A DNA stretch of 48,099 bases from Phytopythium helicoides (lineage: Eukaryota; Oomycota; Peronosporomycetes; Pythiales; Pythiaceae): positions 1-48,099 of the forward strand of contig JANFNE010000085.1 of the NCBI GenBank assembly GCA_024867545.1, in the 5' to 3' direction. Below are positions 1 through 9,447 of the stretch, piece after piece. The notes beneath the pieces are model-generated. The model saw only the letters and a list, made by a program, of their open reading frames with translations. It had not been told where the DNA came from and made no database searches. The stretch's first letter is position 1; each line of letters starts with the position of its first letter. The position numbers were made by a program, and so were the translations under genes.

Positions 1-110
1 CACACTACAACGGAATAAGCACGACGTAACTCGCACGTCCGGCTGCTAAGCTTGCCTGTCACTATGAAATATCAACACCAACTATCCGATTTTCGATAGC
101 CAACAACCGC

Positions 111-1652
111 TTAGGCGATCGCGTTCGGAGACTTGACCTCCACGAACTCCGGCGACTTGCCACCCGTCGGCTTGCTGTGGAACAGCGCCTCAATATCCTC
201 CAGAAGCACGCCCTTCGTCTCCGGACAAACGAAGTACACGAACACCAAGCAGATGCAGCACAGACCCGCGAAGAGGAAGAACACACCGTTGATGTTCAGG
301 TGCGGGAAGAGCTTCACCACCTCCGTCATCACAGCTCCCATGGCCCAGTTCGCAGCCGTCGACAGAGCCACACCGTACGCACGCACGCTGAGAGGGAAGA
401 TCTCGGCAGGGTAGATCCAGCAGATAGGACCCCACGAGATGGCGAAGTTGAACACGAAGAAGGCCGAGCCGATGCAAATGAGCCAGCCACCGACCTTCGG
501 ACAACCAGCGTCGTCCACGGTACCATCACACGTCGCCGTGAAGAGGATAGCAGCGAACAGGTGACCCACAATCATACCGACAGCACCAATCAGGAGCATG
601 ATCCGACGACCGTACGTGTCAACCCAGCGCATCGCAGGGATCGTACTGAGCATGTTGACCGACGACAGGAAGAAGGCAGAGTAGATACCGGCGTTGGTGA
701 TGTCCTTGAAGATGAGCGCACCGTAGCTCATGATGGGGTTGATACCAGTAGCCTGCTGCAGCACCTGCAGGAACATGGCGATGAGCACGCGCTTGAACAC
801 AGACGGCTCGAGGAGTTCACCAATTCCCTTGTTGGCAGCAATCTCCTCGGCGACCTGCTGACCGATCACACTCAGCTCGTGCTCGATGTCGTCGGTCTGG
901 CGAAGACGCTTGAGCACGGCGGCAGCAGCCTCCTTTCCCTTCTTCTGGTACGTCCAACGCGGAGACTCCGGCACGAACCAGATACCAAGGATAACGACGA
1001 TCGGAGCAGCCATGGCCACACCGTTGGTCGTGCGCCAACCACGCTCGCGGTTCTCCACAATGATGTTGACGACGTTGGCGAGCCAGAGACCGATCACAAC
1101 CGTCATCTGCATGAAACCCGAGAGCAGACCGCGCAGCTCCTTGGGAGCAGCCTCAGCGCCGAAGATGGGAGCCGAGAAGGACGAGTTGCCGACACCGAAA
1201 CCCTGGATGATACGAGCCACGTACATGGCGGTGTGCGCCTGCGCCTTGTTGAAGCACACCCACGACGTGCCGATGCAGAAGAGGATGCCGGCGCAGAAGA
1301 TGGTGGCACGGCGACCGAACTTGTCGGCAACAATACCACCGATAAAAGCACCAACGAGACAGCCCAGGTTGTACGCCATGTTGTACCAGACCGTGAAGTC
1401 CGTCCACTCGGCCGGCAGGTCCGACGACGACGCCGTGCACTGCTCGTAGGTGAAGTTGTGCCAGCCGACGCAGTAGTCGTAGATGAACGAGTCCATGATG
1501 AGCACACCGGAGGTGACACCCTGGTCGTAGCCGAAGAAGAGACCGCCGAGCGCCGTGAAGACGCAGACGATGATGGCGTAGGTACGCGTTCCCGTGGTGG
1601 GGACGTCGTCGGCTGTGCCGTTGTCTAGGTTGACGATGACACCTGCGGCCAT
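111..1652 (-). CDS. MFS hexose transporter, copy 1
   Basis: Putative proton-coupled sugar transporter of the plasma membrane, 513 aa, intron-less, with the usual length and 12-helix layout of the sugar porter family. Visible motifs are GGLFFGYDQG (36-45, helix 1), DKFGRR (110-115, loop 2-3), PESPRW (228-233, after helix 6), QQATGIN (299-305, helix 7), VDTYGRR (344-350, loop 8-9), YPAEIFPLSVR (414-424, helix 10) and PETKG (477-481, after helix 12). Loop 1-2 holds two Cys (61 and 72) and an NFT sequon at 66. The start is the MAAG Met shared by all six paralogues; an in-frame leader extends 26 codons further but lies in the promoter/5'UTR. The protein appears identical to copy 2 at 3103-4644. 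Substrate (glucose or another hexose) is inferred from the family only. Confidence 0.95.
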   Translation of the reverse strand: MAAGVIVNLDNGTADDVPTTGTRTYAIIVCVFTALGGLFFGYDQGVTSGVLIMDSFIYDYCVGWHNFTYEQCTASSSDLPAEWTDFTVWYNMAYNLGCLVGAFIGGIVADKFGRRATIFCAGILFCIGTSWVCFNKAQAHTAMYVARIIQGFGVGNSSFSAPIFGAEAAPKELRGLLSGFMQMTVVIGLWLANVVNIIVENRERGWRTTNGVAMAAPIVVILGIWFVPESPRWTYQKKGKEAAAAVLKRLRQTDDIEHELSVIGQQVAEEIAANKGIGELLEPSVFKRVLIAMFLQVLQQATGINPIMSYGALIFKDITNAGIYSAFFLSSVNMLSTIPAMRWVDTYGRRIMLLIGAVGMIVGHLFAAILFTATCDGTVDDAGCPKVGGWLICIGSAFFVFNFAISWGPICWIYPAEIFPLSVRAYGVALSTAANWAMGAVMTEVVKLFPHLNINGVFFLFAGLCCICLVFVYFVCPETKGVLLEDIEALFHSKPTGGKSPEFVEVKSPNAIA

Positions 1653-1725
1653 GGTAGCTTGTGTGGGTCGCTCGAGAGTGTCAAAGACGAGTGAGACGGT
1701 GGGAAGCTGGACATGTTGGACGCTG

Positions 1726-1743
1726 CGCAAATTGCAGAATGAG
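1726..1743 (-). promoter_or_regulatory. Oomycete Inr+FPR core promoter of transporter copy 1
   Basis: On the minus strand it reads CTCATTCTGCAATTTGCG, matching the known oomycete core promoter, an initiator (YCAYTYY-like) followed by the flanking promoter region (CAWTTT). It sits about 74 bp upstream of the ATG at 1652, as expected for a short 5'UTR. Confidence 0.8.
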
Positions 1744-1755
1744 AGAGCGGTGGAG

Positions 1756-2999
1756 CGGCAAATCTTTCTGTAGGGTCAGGGACCCGCAAGACGACGAGAG
1801 AGTGTGTTGAGGTGGGCGATTGGAGGTACATGTACTGTAAAGATCGGTATGTCGCGCCTTCGTGACTGGCCGAACTGACAGCTGCGACCGTGCAAGATGG
1901 TGAATGTTGCGGTGGATTCCTGAAGTTCAAGGTGTGCAACAGTGCGTTGCAGCGCCGTGTGCACTGGGTCAGACGGCTGGTGCCACCAATGATTTGTGGA
2001 GTAGATTGTGCGGTAGGGAAAGCCGCATAGAGACAGGAAGTTTACGCGGTCCCAACGTATGTTTGGCTCATTGCCCAATTTGCATTTGCTTTCGTCGTGG
2101 TGCATAGTGACTCTGTGCATTTCGTGCATATCTGTGTGCTTGTTAGTCTATGCATGTTAGTCTATCGATTTGCTCTGCACTCTTGTATACGCGGTAACAG
2201 CAGTGTGGTAAGGGAGCGAAGTGCGATTCATGCATGGGATGCTTTATCACACGATTTGCATTGCATTATCACGAGGTGTTGTGCGATAAATGACCGATAC
2301 ATGGGCGATCGGCGATGAACAGGGACGCGCTACCACAGGTTTAACTCTGCATGTAAAACAGCAAAGAAACGAGCTTGAGGCAGTTTAACAGCACCCGCAG
2401 AAAAACAATGAAGTTGACTCCTCAACGAGTGACCAAGTAAGTGATGTGATGAGAGCTACTCAAGGTGTTCGATCAACGTGGGTGCCGTTGAGCGCATTGC
2501 TCGTCAACGTCTCGACGCCACGCGGATGCGTCGACAATCAATCAATCAAGTAGCTGTCTGACACAAACCTTACGTGTACAGTACTGGTCGGTTCCTCCTC
2601 CCTCGTACTTCAAGCACGCAAAGCCGGGTCAAAACTTCAGGAACCTGTGAGACGTGCACCATACTAAGCTGAAGTTTCGCCACTGGCGAAACTGAACTTG
2701 CGCACGAAAAGGACTGCGCACCAAAATAAATCAAGTCGGTCGCGAATCGCTCGGCGCCGAGAGGGCCTGATCAAGTTGAATTTGCGGTCGAGCTCAGTCA
2801 GCGGGATGCGTTCGTCTCATCCGGTTGGCGCTTGAATTCAAGTGCCGTAGAGAGTGCGGCACAGAAGGTCTCTGTTCTACAAAACACTCAACACCTTCAG
2901 AAAAAATGGAGGTGCCGTAGAGAAGCCACGCTAGAAAACTCAGTCGCGGCAGTTTGTGTGGTCGGTTGCACCAACTTACTTGTCGTGGCTGACTTACCC
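1756..2999. other. IR1 spacer, intergenic
   Basis: Unique 1.2 kb between the two divergent transporter genes. No convincing coding sequence is seen. It contains AAAATAAATCAAG at 2723-2735 (see that entry) and a CAATCAATCAATCAAG stretch near 2536. It must hold the upstream control regions of both copies, and because it is not duplicated the two genes share only their proximal promoters. Confidence 0.7.
2723..2736 (+). promoter_or_regulatory. Shared upstream motif AAAATAAATCAAGT
   Basis: About 380 bp upstream of the ATG of transporter copy 2. The core AATAAATCAAG recurs in the same orientation 310-430 bp upstream of copies 3, 4, 5 and 6. No comparable copy was seen facing copy 1. The function is unknown; a binding site for a shared regulator is inferred. 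Confidence 0.45.
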
Positions 3000-3011
3000 C
3001 TCCACCGCTCT

Positions 3012-3029
3012 CTCATTCTGCAATTTGCG
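3012..3029 (+). promoter_or_regulatory. Oomycete Inr+FPR core promoter of transporter copy 2
   Basis: CTCATTCTGCAATTTGCG, identical to the element of copy 1 and 74 bp upstream of its ATG (3103). Confidence 0.8.
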
Positions 3030-3102
3030 CAGCGTCCAACAAGTCCTGCTTCCCACCGTCTCACTCGTCTTTGACACTCTCGAGCGACCCACACAAGCTA
3101 CC

Positions 3103-4644
3103 ATGGCCGCAGGTGTCATCGTCAACCTAGACAACGGCACAGCCGACGACGTCCCCACCACGGGAACGCGTACCTACGCCATCATCGTCTGCGTCTTCAC
3201 GGCGCTCGGCGGTCTCTTCTTCGGCTACGACCAGGGTGTCACCTCCGGTGTGCTCATCATGGACTCGTTCATCTACGACTACTGCGTCGGCTGGCACAAC
3301 TTCACCTACGAGCAGTGCACGGCGTCGTCGTCGGACCTGCCGGCCGAGTGGACGGACTTCACGGTCTGGTACAACATGGCGTACAACCTGGGCTGTCTCG
3401 TTGGTGCTTTTATCGGTGGTATTGTTGCCGACAAGTTCGGTCGCCGTGCCACCATCTTCTGCGCCGGCATCCTCTTCTGCATCGGCACGTCGTGGGTGTG
3501 CTTCAACAAGGCGCAGGCACACACTGCCATGTACGTGGCTCGTATCATCCAGGGTTTCGGTGTCGGCAACTCGTCCTTCTCGGCTCCCATCTTCGGCGCT
3601 GAGGCTGCTCCCAAGGAGCTGCGCGGTCTGCTCTCGGGTTTCATGCAGATGACGGTTGTGATCGGTCTCTGGCTCGCCAACGTCGTCAACATCATTGTGG
3701 AGAACCGCGAGCGTGGTTGGCGCACGACCAACGGTGTGGCCATGGCTGCTCCGATCGTCGTTATCCTTGGTATCTGGTTCGTGCCGGAGTCTCCGCGTTG
3801 GACGTACCAGAAGAAGGGAAAGGAGGCTGCTGCCGCCGTGCTCAAGCGTCTTCGCCAGACCGACGACATCGAGCACGAGCTGAGTGTGATCGGTCAGCAG
3901 GTCGCCGAGGAGATTGCTGCCAACAAGGGAATTGGTGAACTCCTCGAGCCGTCTGTGTTCAAGCGCGTGCTCATCGCCATGTTCCTGCAGGTGCTGCAGC
4001 AGGCTACTGGTATCAACCCCATCATGAGCTACGGTGCGCTCATCTTCAAGGACATCACCAACGCCGGTATCTACTCTGCCTTCTTCCTGTCGTCGGTCAA
4101 CATGCTCAGTACGATCCCTGCGATGCGCTGGGTTGACACGTACGGTCGTCGGATCATGCTCCTGATTGGTGCTGTCGGCATGATTGTGGGTCACCTGTTC
4201 GCTGCTATCCTCTTCACGGCGACGTGTGATGGTACCGTGGACGACGCTGGTTGTCCGAAGGTCGGTGGCTGGCTCATTTGCATCGGCTCGGCCTTCTTCG
4301 TGTTCAACTTCGCCATCTCGTGGGGTCCTATCTGCTGGATCTACCCTGCCGAGATCTTCCCTCTCAGCGTGCGTGCGTACGGTGTGGCTCTGTCGACGGC
4401 TGCGAACTGGGCCATGGGAGCTGTGATGACGGAGGTGGTGAAGCTCTTCCCGCACCTGAACATCAACGGTGTGTTCTTCCTCTTCGCGGGTCTGTGCTGC
4501 ATCTGCTTGGTGTTCGTGTACTTCGTTTGTCCGGAGACGAAGGGCGTGCTTCTGGAGGATATTGAGGCGCTGTTCCACAGCAAGCCGACGGGTGGCAAGT
4601 CGCCGGAGTTCGTGGAGGTCAAGTCTCCGAACGCGATCGCCTAA
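3103..4644 (+). CDS. MFS hexose transporter, copy 2
   Basis: A 513 aa sugar porter, divergent from copy 1 and apparently identical to it in protein sequence. The nucleotide differences I can see in the CDS (for example GCG/GCA and ACC/ACT near 3515-3526, and GGT/GGC near 4170) are all silent. All sugar porter motifs listed for copy 1 are intact: GYDQG, GRR, PESPRW, QQATGIN, PAEIFP and PETKG. The chosen start is the common MAAG Met; an in-frame ORF continues upstream to 2956 but crosses the core promoter at 3012-3029 and is not believed. Expected in the plasma membrane as a proton symporter; substrate unproven. Confidence 0.95.
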   Translation: MAAGVIVNLDNGTADDVPTTGTRTYAIIVCVFTALGGLFFGYDQGVTSGVLIMDSFIYDYCVGWHNFTYEQCTASSSDLPAEWTDFTVWYNMAYNLGCLVGAFIGGIVADKFGRRATIFCAGILFCIGTSWVCFNKAQAHTAMYVARIIQGFGVGNSSFSAPIFGAEAAPKELRGLLSGFMQMTVVIGLWLANVVNIIVENRERGWRTTNGVAMAAPIVVILGIWFVPESPRWTYQKKGKEAAAAVLKRLRQTDDIEHELSVIGQQVAEEIAANKGIGELLEPSVFKRVLIAMFLQVLQQATGINPIMSYGALIFKDITNAGIYSAFFLSSVNMLSTIPAMRWVDTYGRRIMLLIGAVGMIVGHLFAAILFTATCDGTVDDAGCPKVGGWLICIGSAFFVFNFAISWGPICWIYPAEIFPLSVRAYGVALSTAANWAMGAVMTEVVKLFPHLNINGVFFLFAGLCCICLVFVYFVCPETKGVLLEDIEALFHSKPTGGKSPEFVEVKSPNAIA

Positions 4645-4754
4645 GCGGTTGTTGGCTATCGAAAATCGGATAGTTGGTGTTGATATTTCATAGTGACAGG
4701 CAAGCTTAGCAGCCGGACGTGCGAGTTACGTCGTGCTTATTCCGTTGTAGTGTG

Positions 4755-5145
4755 GAGAAGTGCTACATGCACGTGTCGGGCGGATGCAGGCTCAGAAATG
4801 AAGGATATTTTCTTGCGTATTCAACTTGTGTTGATCGCGTGGGGTGTTGTTTGCCGCAATGTTCATGTTCGTTGTGGCGGAGATTTTACTGCAACCATAC
4901 AACTGTAATGTTGTGGTATCGAACAAATACAGTACGGTAAACCAATCGTTTCGGGCTCTGAACGCATTCATATTTTCGTCGTCGAAGTGAGCTGTACCCA
5001 TTCGCATGTCGCCGTAGTAATTGACTTCGGTGGCAACTTGTAGGTGTGCTCTGCTAACGGTTGTCAAAGAGAAAGCGACAAGACTGAGAGCACAGTGTCT
5101 CCCATGCAAAGCAACCCATCGCACCTAACTACTGTACTGTATATC
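4755..5145. other. Intergenic between IR1 and IR2
   Basis: A 391 bp stretch between the 3' ends of copy 2 and copy 3, which face each other. No gene is seen. Part of it may belong to the outer IR1 arm, which cannot be tested because the partner is outside the window. Confidence 0.6.
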
Positions 5146-5346
5146 TACTATGATACACTGCTAGATATCACAACATACTAGTACAAAAGTGACAACCAAT
5201 CCAGCTACATCAAATATTAATGTGTATTGCATAACGATTGGTCAACGACAAAATCACCCGCCCAATCACCGACAAAGGTATGCTGTACATTACACTCGAT
5301 CACATGAGAATGGATCCGTCAAGATGGAAGGCAAGTCCCACCCGGC

Positions 5347-6888
5347 TCAAGCAACTGCGAGAGGAGACTTGACCTCCACGAACTCAGGCGACTTGCCACC
5401 CTTTGACTTGCTGTTGAACAGCGCCTCAATATCCTCGAGCTGCACACCCTTCGTCTCGGGACAGAAGAAGTACACGAACACCAAGCAGATGCAGCACAGA
5501 CCCGCGAACAGATAGAACACGCCATCGATATTGAGGCTCGGGAAGAGTTTGACCACCTCCGTCATCACGGCTCCCATGGCCCAGTTCGCAGCCGTCGACA
5601 GAGCCACACCGTACGCACGCACGCTGAGAGGGAAGATCTCGGCAGGGTAGATCCAGCAGATGGGACCCCACGAGATGGCGAAGTTGAACACGAAGAAAGC
5701 AGTACCAATGCAGATAAACCAGCCACCGACCTTCGGACAGCCAGCGTTGTCAACGTTGCCGTTACAGGTAGCCGTGAAAAGAATAGCCGCAAAGAGATGC
5801 CCCACAATCATGCCGACAGCACCGATCAGGAGCATGATGCGACGACCGTACGTGTCAACCCAGCGCATCGCAGGGATCGTACTGAGCATGTTGACGGATG
5901 AGATGAAGAACGACGAGTAGATACCGGCGTTGGTGATGTCCTTGAAGATGAGCGCACCGTAGCTCATGATGGGGTTGATACCAGTAGCCTGCTGCAGCAC
6001 CTGCAAGATCATGGCGATGAGCACGCGCTTGAACACGGACGGCTCGAGCAACTCAGCAAGACCCTTGTTGGCAGCAATCTCCTCCGCCACTTGTTGCCCG
6101 ATCTGGTTGAGCTCGTACTCGATGTCGTCGGTCTGGCGAAGACGCTTGAGCACGGCGGCAGCAGCCTCCTTTCCCTTCTTTTGGTACGTCCAACGCGGAG
6201 ACTCCGGCACGAACCAGATGCCGAGCATGACAACAAGCGGAGCAGCCATGGCCACACCGTTGGTCGTGCGCCAACCACGGTCGCGGTTCTCCACAATAAT
6301 GTTCATAGCATTGGCGAGCCAGAGACCGATCACAACTGTCATCTGCATGAAACCCGAGAGCAGACCGCGCAGTTCCCTGGGAGCAGCCTCCGCACCGAAG
6401 ATGGGAGCCGAGAAGGACGAGTTGCCGACACCGAAACCCTGCACAATGCGCGCGAGGTACATGGCGGTGTGTGCCTGCGACTTCTGGAAGCACACCCACG
6501 ACGTGCCGATGCAGAAGAGGATGCCGGCGCAGAAGATGGTGGCACGGCGACCAAACTTGTCAGCTACTAGACCACCAACGAAGGCTCCACCAAGACAACC
6601 CAGGTTGTACGACATGTTGTACCAGACCGTAAACGTCGTCCACTGGTCTGGCAGGTCCGACGACGACGCCGTGCACTGTTCGTAGGTGAAGTTGTGCCAG
6701 CCGACGCAGAAATCGTCAAGGAACGAGTCCATGATGAGCACACCGGAGGTGACACCCTGATCATAGCCGAAGAAGAGACCGCCGAGCGCCGTGAAGATGC
6801 AGACGATGATGGCGTAGGTGCGCTTGCCGGGAGTTGGGATATCGTCGCCGGCACCGTTGTCCAGGTTGACGATGACACCGGCCGCCAT
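5347..6888 (-). CDS. MFS hexose transporter, copy 3
   Basis: A 513 aa sugar porter, paralogous to copies 1 and 2 but a distinct subtype: N-terminal segment AGDDIPTPGKRTY, FLDDF rather than FIYDY in loop 1-2, YELNQIGQQ in the central cytoplasmic loop, FFISSVNM in helix 8 and SLNIDGVFYLF near helix 11. Core motifs GYDQG, GRR, PESPRW, QQATGIN, PAEIFP and PETKG are all kept, so it should be active. The protein appears identical to copy 4. The start is the shared MAAG Met. Expected role: proton-driven hexose uptake at the plasma membrane, by family. Confidence 0.95.
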   Translation of the reverse strand: MAAGVIVNLDNGAGDDIPTPGKRTYAIIVCIFTALGGLFFGYDQGVTSGVLIMDSFLDDFCVGWHNFTYEQCTASSSDLPDQWTTFTVWYNMSYNLGCLGGAFVGGLVADKFGRRATIFCAGILFCIGTSWVCFQKSQAHTAMYLARIVQGFGVGNSSFSAPIFGAEAAPRELRGLLSGFMQMTVVIGLWLANAMNIIVENRDRGWRTTNGVAMAAPLVVMLGIWFVPESPRWTYQKKGKEAAAAVLKRLRQTDDIEYELNQIGQQVAEEIAANKGLAELLEPSVFKRVLIAMILQVLQQATGINPIMSYGALIFKDITNAGIYSSFFISSVNMLSTIPAMRWVDTYGRRIMLLIGAVGMIVGHLFAAILFTATCNGNVDNAGCPKVGGWFICIGTAFFVFNFAISWGPICWIYPAEIFPLSVRAYGVALSTAANWAMGAVMTEVVKLFPSLNIDGVFYLFAGLCCICLVFVYFFCPETKGVQLEDIEALFNSKSKGGKSPEFVEVKSPLAVA

Positions 6889-6963
6889 TGTCTCTGTTGC
6901 TGGGAGTTTGAAGAGACGGTTGATGCGAAGGCGAGTGTATGGAGCTGGACTTGATCGGGGAGA

Positions 6964-6981
6964 GGCAAATCGCAGAGTGAG
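6964..6981 (-). promoter_or_regulatory. Core promoter of transporter copy 3
   Basis: Minus strand CTCACTCTGCGATTTGCC, a slightly degenerate Inr+FPR element 76 bp upstream of the ATG. Confidence 0.65.
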
Positions 6982-7188
6982 GGGTGTGGTGGGCCGGGGA
7001 GTTTTGTAGTGGCTGGATGGTCTGCAGAAACTGGATGAAAGATTATCAATATCTTCTCAACTGGGGCAGCTCATAAATGTAGAGCAAGTCATGCTGCACT
7101 AAATGCACCGTTGAAGTGTTTTACGGTGTCTCTTGAGAAGATACCATGGCCTTTCGACTTCAGCTTTGCAGTTTGAGGCGGGCTATCG

Positions 7189-7202
7189 CTTGATTTATTT
7201 CG
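7189..7202 (-). promoter_or_regulatory. Shared upstream motif facing transporter copy 3
   Basis: Reads CGAAATAAATCAAG on the minus strand, about 300 bp upstream of the ATG of copy 3. It is the reverse-oriented twin of the motif at 7279, yet both lie in the non-duplicated spacer, so they are not simply a by-product of the palindrome. Confidence 0.45.
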
Positions 7203-7278
7203 CTAGTCGATGATGATGGCAACTTGAACATCTTGGACTAACAGAGCAAAGCAAATCGAAGTAATCTCGAATTCCAAG

Positions 7279-7290
7279 CAATAAATCAAG
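7279..7290 (+). promoter_or_regulatory. Shared upstream motif facing transporter copy 4
   Basis: CAATAAATCAAG, 426 bp upstream of the ATG of copy 4, in the same orientation relative to the gene as at copies 2, 5 and 6. Confidence 0.45.
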
Positions 7291-7611
7291 TTGCCCCTTT
7301 TCAGTGTGTCTCGCGAGCTGTGACGCAGACTGAAGTTCAACCAGATGCGTACTGTACGTAGCTTCAGATTGATGAGGTTTTCATCAACATCATCGTCACA
7401 GATTTAACATCATCATGGTGTCAAAAAGAATACACGATGACAATAAATCCGGTGGTTAACCCGAAGCAGCAAATGCACCGACTCAAACTGTATCTTTATC
7501 ACTGTGCCGGGTACCAGCAACACGATCAAGACAAGTGCATGCCGTAGCTACGACAGACACTGTTCCGACAACCAGGGCGGCCACTACAAAACTCCCCGGC
7601 CCACCACACCC

Positions 7612-7629
7612 CTCACTCTGCGATTTGCC
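7612..7629 (+). promoter_or_regulatory. Core promoter of transporter copy 4
   Basis: CTCACTCTGCGATTTGCC, the mirror of 6964-6981, 76 bp upstream of the ATG. Confidence 0.65.
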
Positions 7630-7704
7630 TCTCCCCGATCAAGTCCAGCTCCATACACTCGCCTTCGCATCAACCGTCTCTTCAAACTCCCAGCAACAGA
7701 GACA

Positions 7705-9246
7705 ATGGCGGCCGGTGTCATCGTCAACCTGGACAACGGTGCCGGCGACGATATCCCAACTCCCGGCAAGCGCACCTACGCCATCATCGTCTGCATCTTC
7801 ACGGCGCTCGGCGGTCTCTTCTTCGGCTATGATCAGGGTGTCACCTCCGGTGTGCTCATCATGGACTCGTTCCTTGACGATTTCTGCGTCGGCTGGCACA
7901 ACTTCACCTACGAACAGTGCACGGCGTCGTCGTCGGACCTGCCAGACCAGTGGACGACGTTTACGGTCTGGTACAACATGTCGTACAACCTGGGTTGTCT
8001 TGGTGGAGCCTTCGTTGGTGGTCTAGTAGCTGACAAGTTTGGTCGCCGTGCCACCATCTTCTGCGCCGGCATCCTCTTCTGCATCGGCACGTCGTGGGTG
8101 TGCTTCCAGAAGTCGCAGGCACACACCGCCATGTACCTCGCGCGCATTGTGCAGGGTTTCGGTGTCGGCAACTCGTCCTTCTCGGCTCCCATCTTCGGTG
8201 CGGAGGCTGCTCCCAGGGAACTGCGCGGTCTGCTCTCGGGTTTCATGCAGATGACAGTTGTGATCGGTCTCTGGCTCGCCAATGCTATGAACATTATTGT
8301 GGAGAACCGCGACCGTGGTTGGCGCACGACCAACGGTGTGGCCATGGCTGCTCCGCTTGTTGTCATGCTCGGCATCTGGTTCGTGCCGGAGTCTCCGCGT
8401 TGGACGTACCAAAAGAAGGGAAAGGAGGCTGCTGCCGCCGTGCTCAAGCGTCTTCGCCAGACCGACGACATCGAGTACGAGCTCAACCAGATCGGGCAAC
8501 AAGTGGCGGAGGAGATTGCTGCCAACAAGGGTCTTGCTGAGTTGCTCGAGCCGTCCGTGTTCAAGCGCGTGCTCATCGCCATGATCTTGCAGGTGCTGCA
8601 GCAGGCTACTGGTATCAACCCCATCATGAGCTACGGTGCGCTCATCTTCAAGGACATCACCAACGCCGGTATCTACTCGTCGTTCTTCATCTCATCCGTC
8701 AACATGCTCAGTACGATCCCTGCGATGCGCTGGGTTGACACGTACGGTCGTCGCATCATGCTCCTGATCGGTGCTGTCGGCATGATTGTGGGGCATCTCT
8801 TTGCGGCTATTCTTTTCACGGCTACCTGTAACGGCAACGTTGACAACGCTGGCTGTCCGAAGGTCGGTGGCTGGTTTATCTGCATTGGTACTGCTTTCTT
8901 CGTGTTCAACTTCGCCATCTCGTGGGGTCCCATCTGCTGGATCTACCCTGCCGAGATCTTCCCTCTCAGCGTGCGTGCGTACGGTGTGGCTCTGTCGACG
9001 GCTGCGAACTGGGCCATGGGAGCCGTGATGACGGAGGTGGTCAAACTCTTCCCGAGCCTCAATATCGATGGCGTGTTCTATCTGTTCGCGGGTCTGTGCT
9101 GCATCTGCTTGGTGTTCGTGTACTTCTTCTGTCCCGAGACGAAGGGTGTGCAGCTCGAGGATATTGAGGCGCTGTTCAACAGCAAGTCAAAGGGTGGCAA
9201 GTCGCCTGAGTTCGTGGAGGTCAAGTCTCCTCTCGCAGTTGCTTGA
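7705..9246 (+). CDS. MFS hexose transporter, copy 4
   Basis: A 513 aa sugar porter, the head-to-head partner of copy 3 with apparently the same protein and almost no silent change. The start is the MAAG Met at 7705. The frame stays open to 7504, but that stretch includes the core promoter at 7612-7629, so the longer 580 aa product is unlikely. Motifs and topology are as in copy 3. Confidence 0.95.
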   Translation: MAAGVIVNLDNGAGDDIPTPGKRTYAIIVCIFTALGGLFFGYDQGVTSGVLIMDSFLDDFCVGWHNFTYEQCTASSSDLPDQWTTFTVWYNMSYNLGCLGGAFVGGLVADKFGRRATIFCAGILFCIGTSWVCFQKSQAHTAMYLARIVQGFGVGNSSFSAPIFGAEAAPRELRGLLSGFMQMTVVIGLWLANAMNIIVENRDRGWRTTNGVAMAAPLVVMLGIWFVPESPRWTYQKKGKEAAAAVLKRLRQTDDIEYELNQIGQQVAEEIAANKGLAELLEPSVFKRVLIAMILQVLQQATGINPIMSYGALIFKDITNAGIYSSFFISSVNMLSTIPAMRWVDTYGRRIMLLIGAVGMIVGHLFAAILFTATCNGNVDNAGCPKVGGWFICIGTAFFVFNFAISWGPICWIYPAEIFPLSVRAYGVALSTAANWAMGAVMTEVVKLFPSLNIDGVFYLFAGLCCICLVFVYFFCPETKGVQLEDIEALFNSKSKGGKSPEFVEVKSPLAVA

Positions 9247-9447
9247 GCCGGGTGGGACTTGCCTTCCATCTTGACGGATCCATTCTCATGTGATCGAGTG
9301 TAATGTACAGCATACCTTTGTCGGTGATTGGGCGGGTGATTTTGTCGTTGACCAATCGTTATGCAATACACATTAATATTTGATGTAGCTGGATTGGTTG
9401 TCACTTTTGTACTAGTATGTTGTGATATCTAGCACTGTATCGTAGTA

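Larger units (their letters stand above)
1..1755. repeat. Palindrome IR1, left arm (cut by window start)
   Basis: The reverse complement matches 3000-4754 with position x pairing to 4755-x. The arm carries a whole sugar transporter gene, its core promoter and its 3' flank. I see three substitutions in the coding part, all synonymous, and a few in the 5' leader. The match stops at the inner edge inside CTCCACCGCTCTC. Because the window starts inside the arm, the repeat may extend further left, with its partner running past 4754. Confidence 0.95.
3000..4754. repeat. Palindrome IR1, right arm
   Basis: Inverted partner of 1-1755. The inner edge is sharp at about 3000. The outer edge cannot be set because the left arm leaves the window. 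The arms are separated by 1.24 kb of unrelated spacer, so this is a spaced palindrome rather than a perfect fold-back. Confidence 0.95.
5146..7013. repeat. Palindrome IR2, left arm
   Basis: Reverse complement of 7580-9447, with x pairing to 14593-x. The identity looks near perfect over 1.87 kb: I noticed two mismatches, both at the outer edge near 5157-5170/9423-9436. It contains all of transporter copy 3 with its core promoter and 3' flank. Confidence 0.95.
7014..7579. other. IR2 spacer with two facing upstream motifs
   Basis: A 566 bp unique divergent intergenic region between copies 3 and 4. It carries one AATAAATCAAG-type motif facing each gene (7189-7202 and 7279-7290). No coding sequence is seen. 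Confidence 0.7.
7580..9447. repeat. Palindrome IR2, right arm
   Basis: Inverted partner of 5146-7013. Similarity ends inside GCCACTACAAAAC at the inner edge and near GTAGTA at the outer edge. Confidence 0.95.

Noticed and set aside
177..1628. A 483-codon open frame antisense to transporter copy 1 (and mirrored at 3127-4578)
   Set aside because: It is the shadow of the transporter's biased codon use. It is rich in Arg, Asp, Glu and His with no domain, and the three base differences between the arms are silent in the transporter but some change this frame.
2956..3102. N-terminal extension of transporter copy 2 (and similar extensions of copies 1 and 4)
   Set aside because: The extensions cross the core promoter and differ between copies, while all six share the MAAG start.
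5146..9447. IR2 as the two ends of one large transposon
   Set aside because: The arms each contain a full metabolic gene, no transposase lies in the 566 bp loop, and no target duplication is seen.
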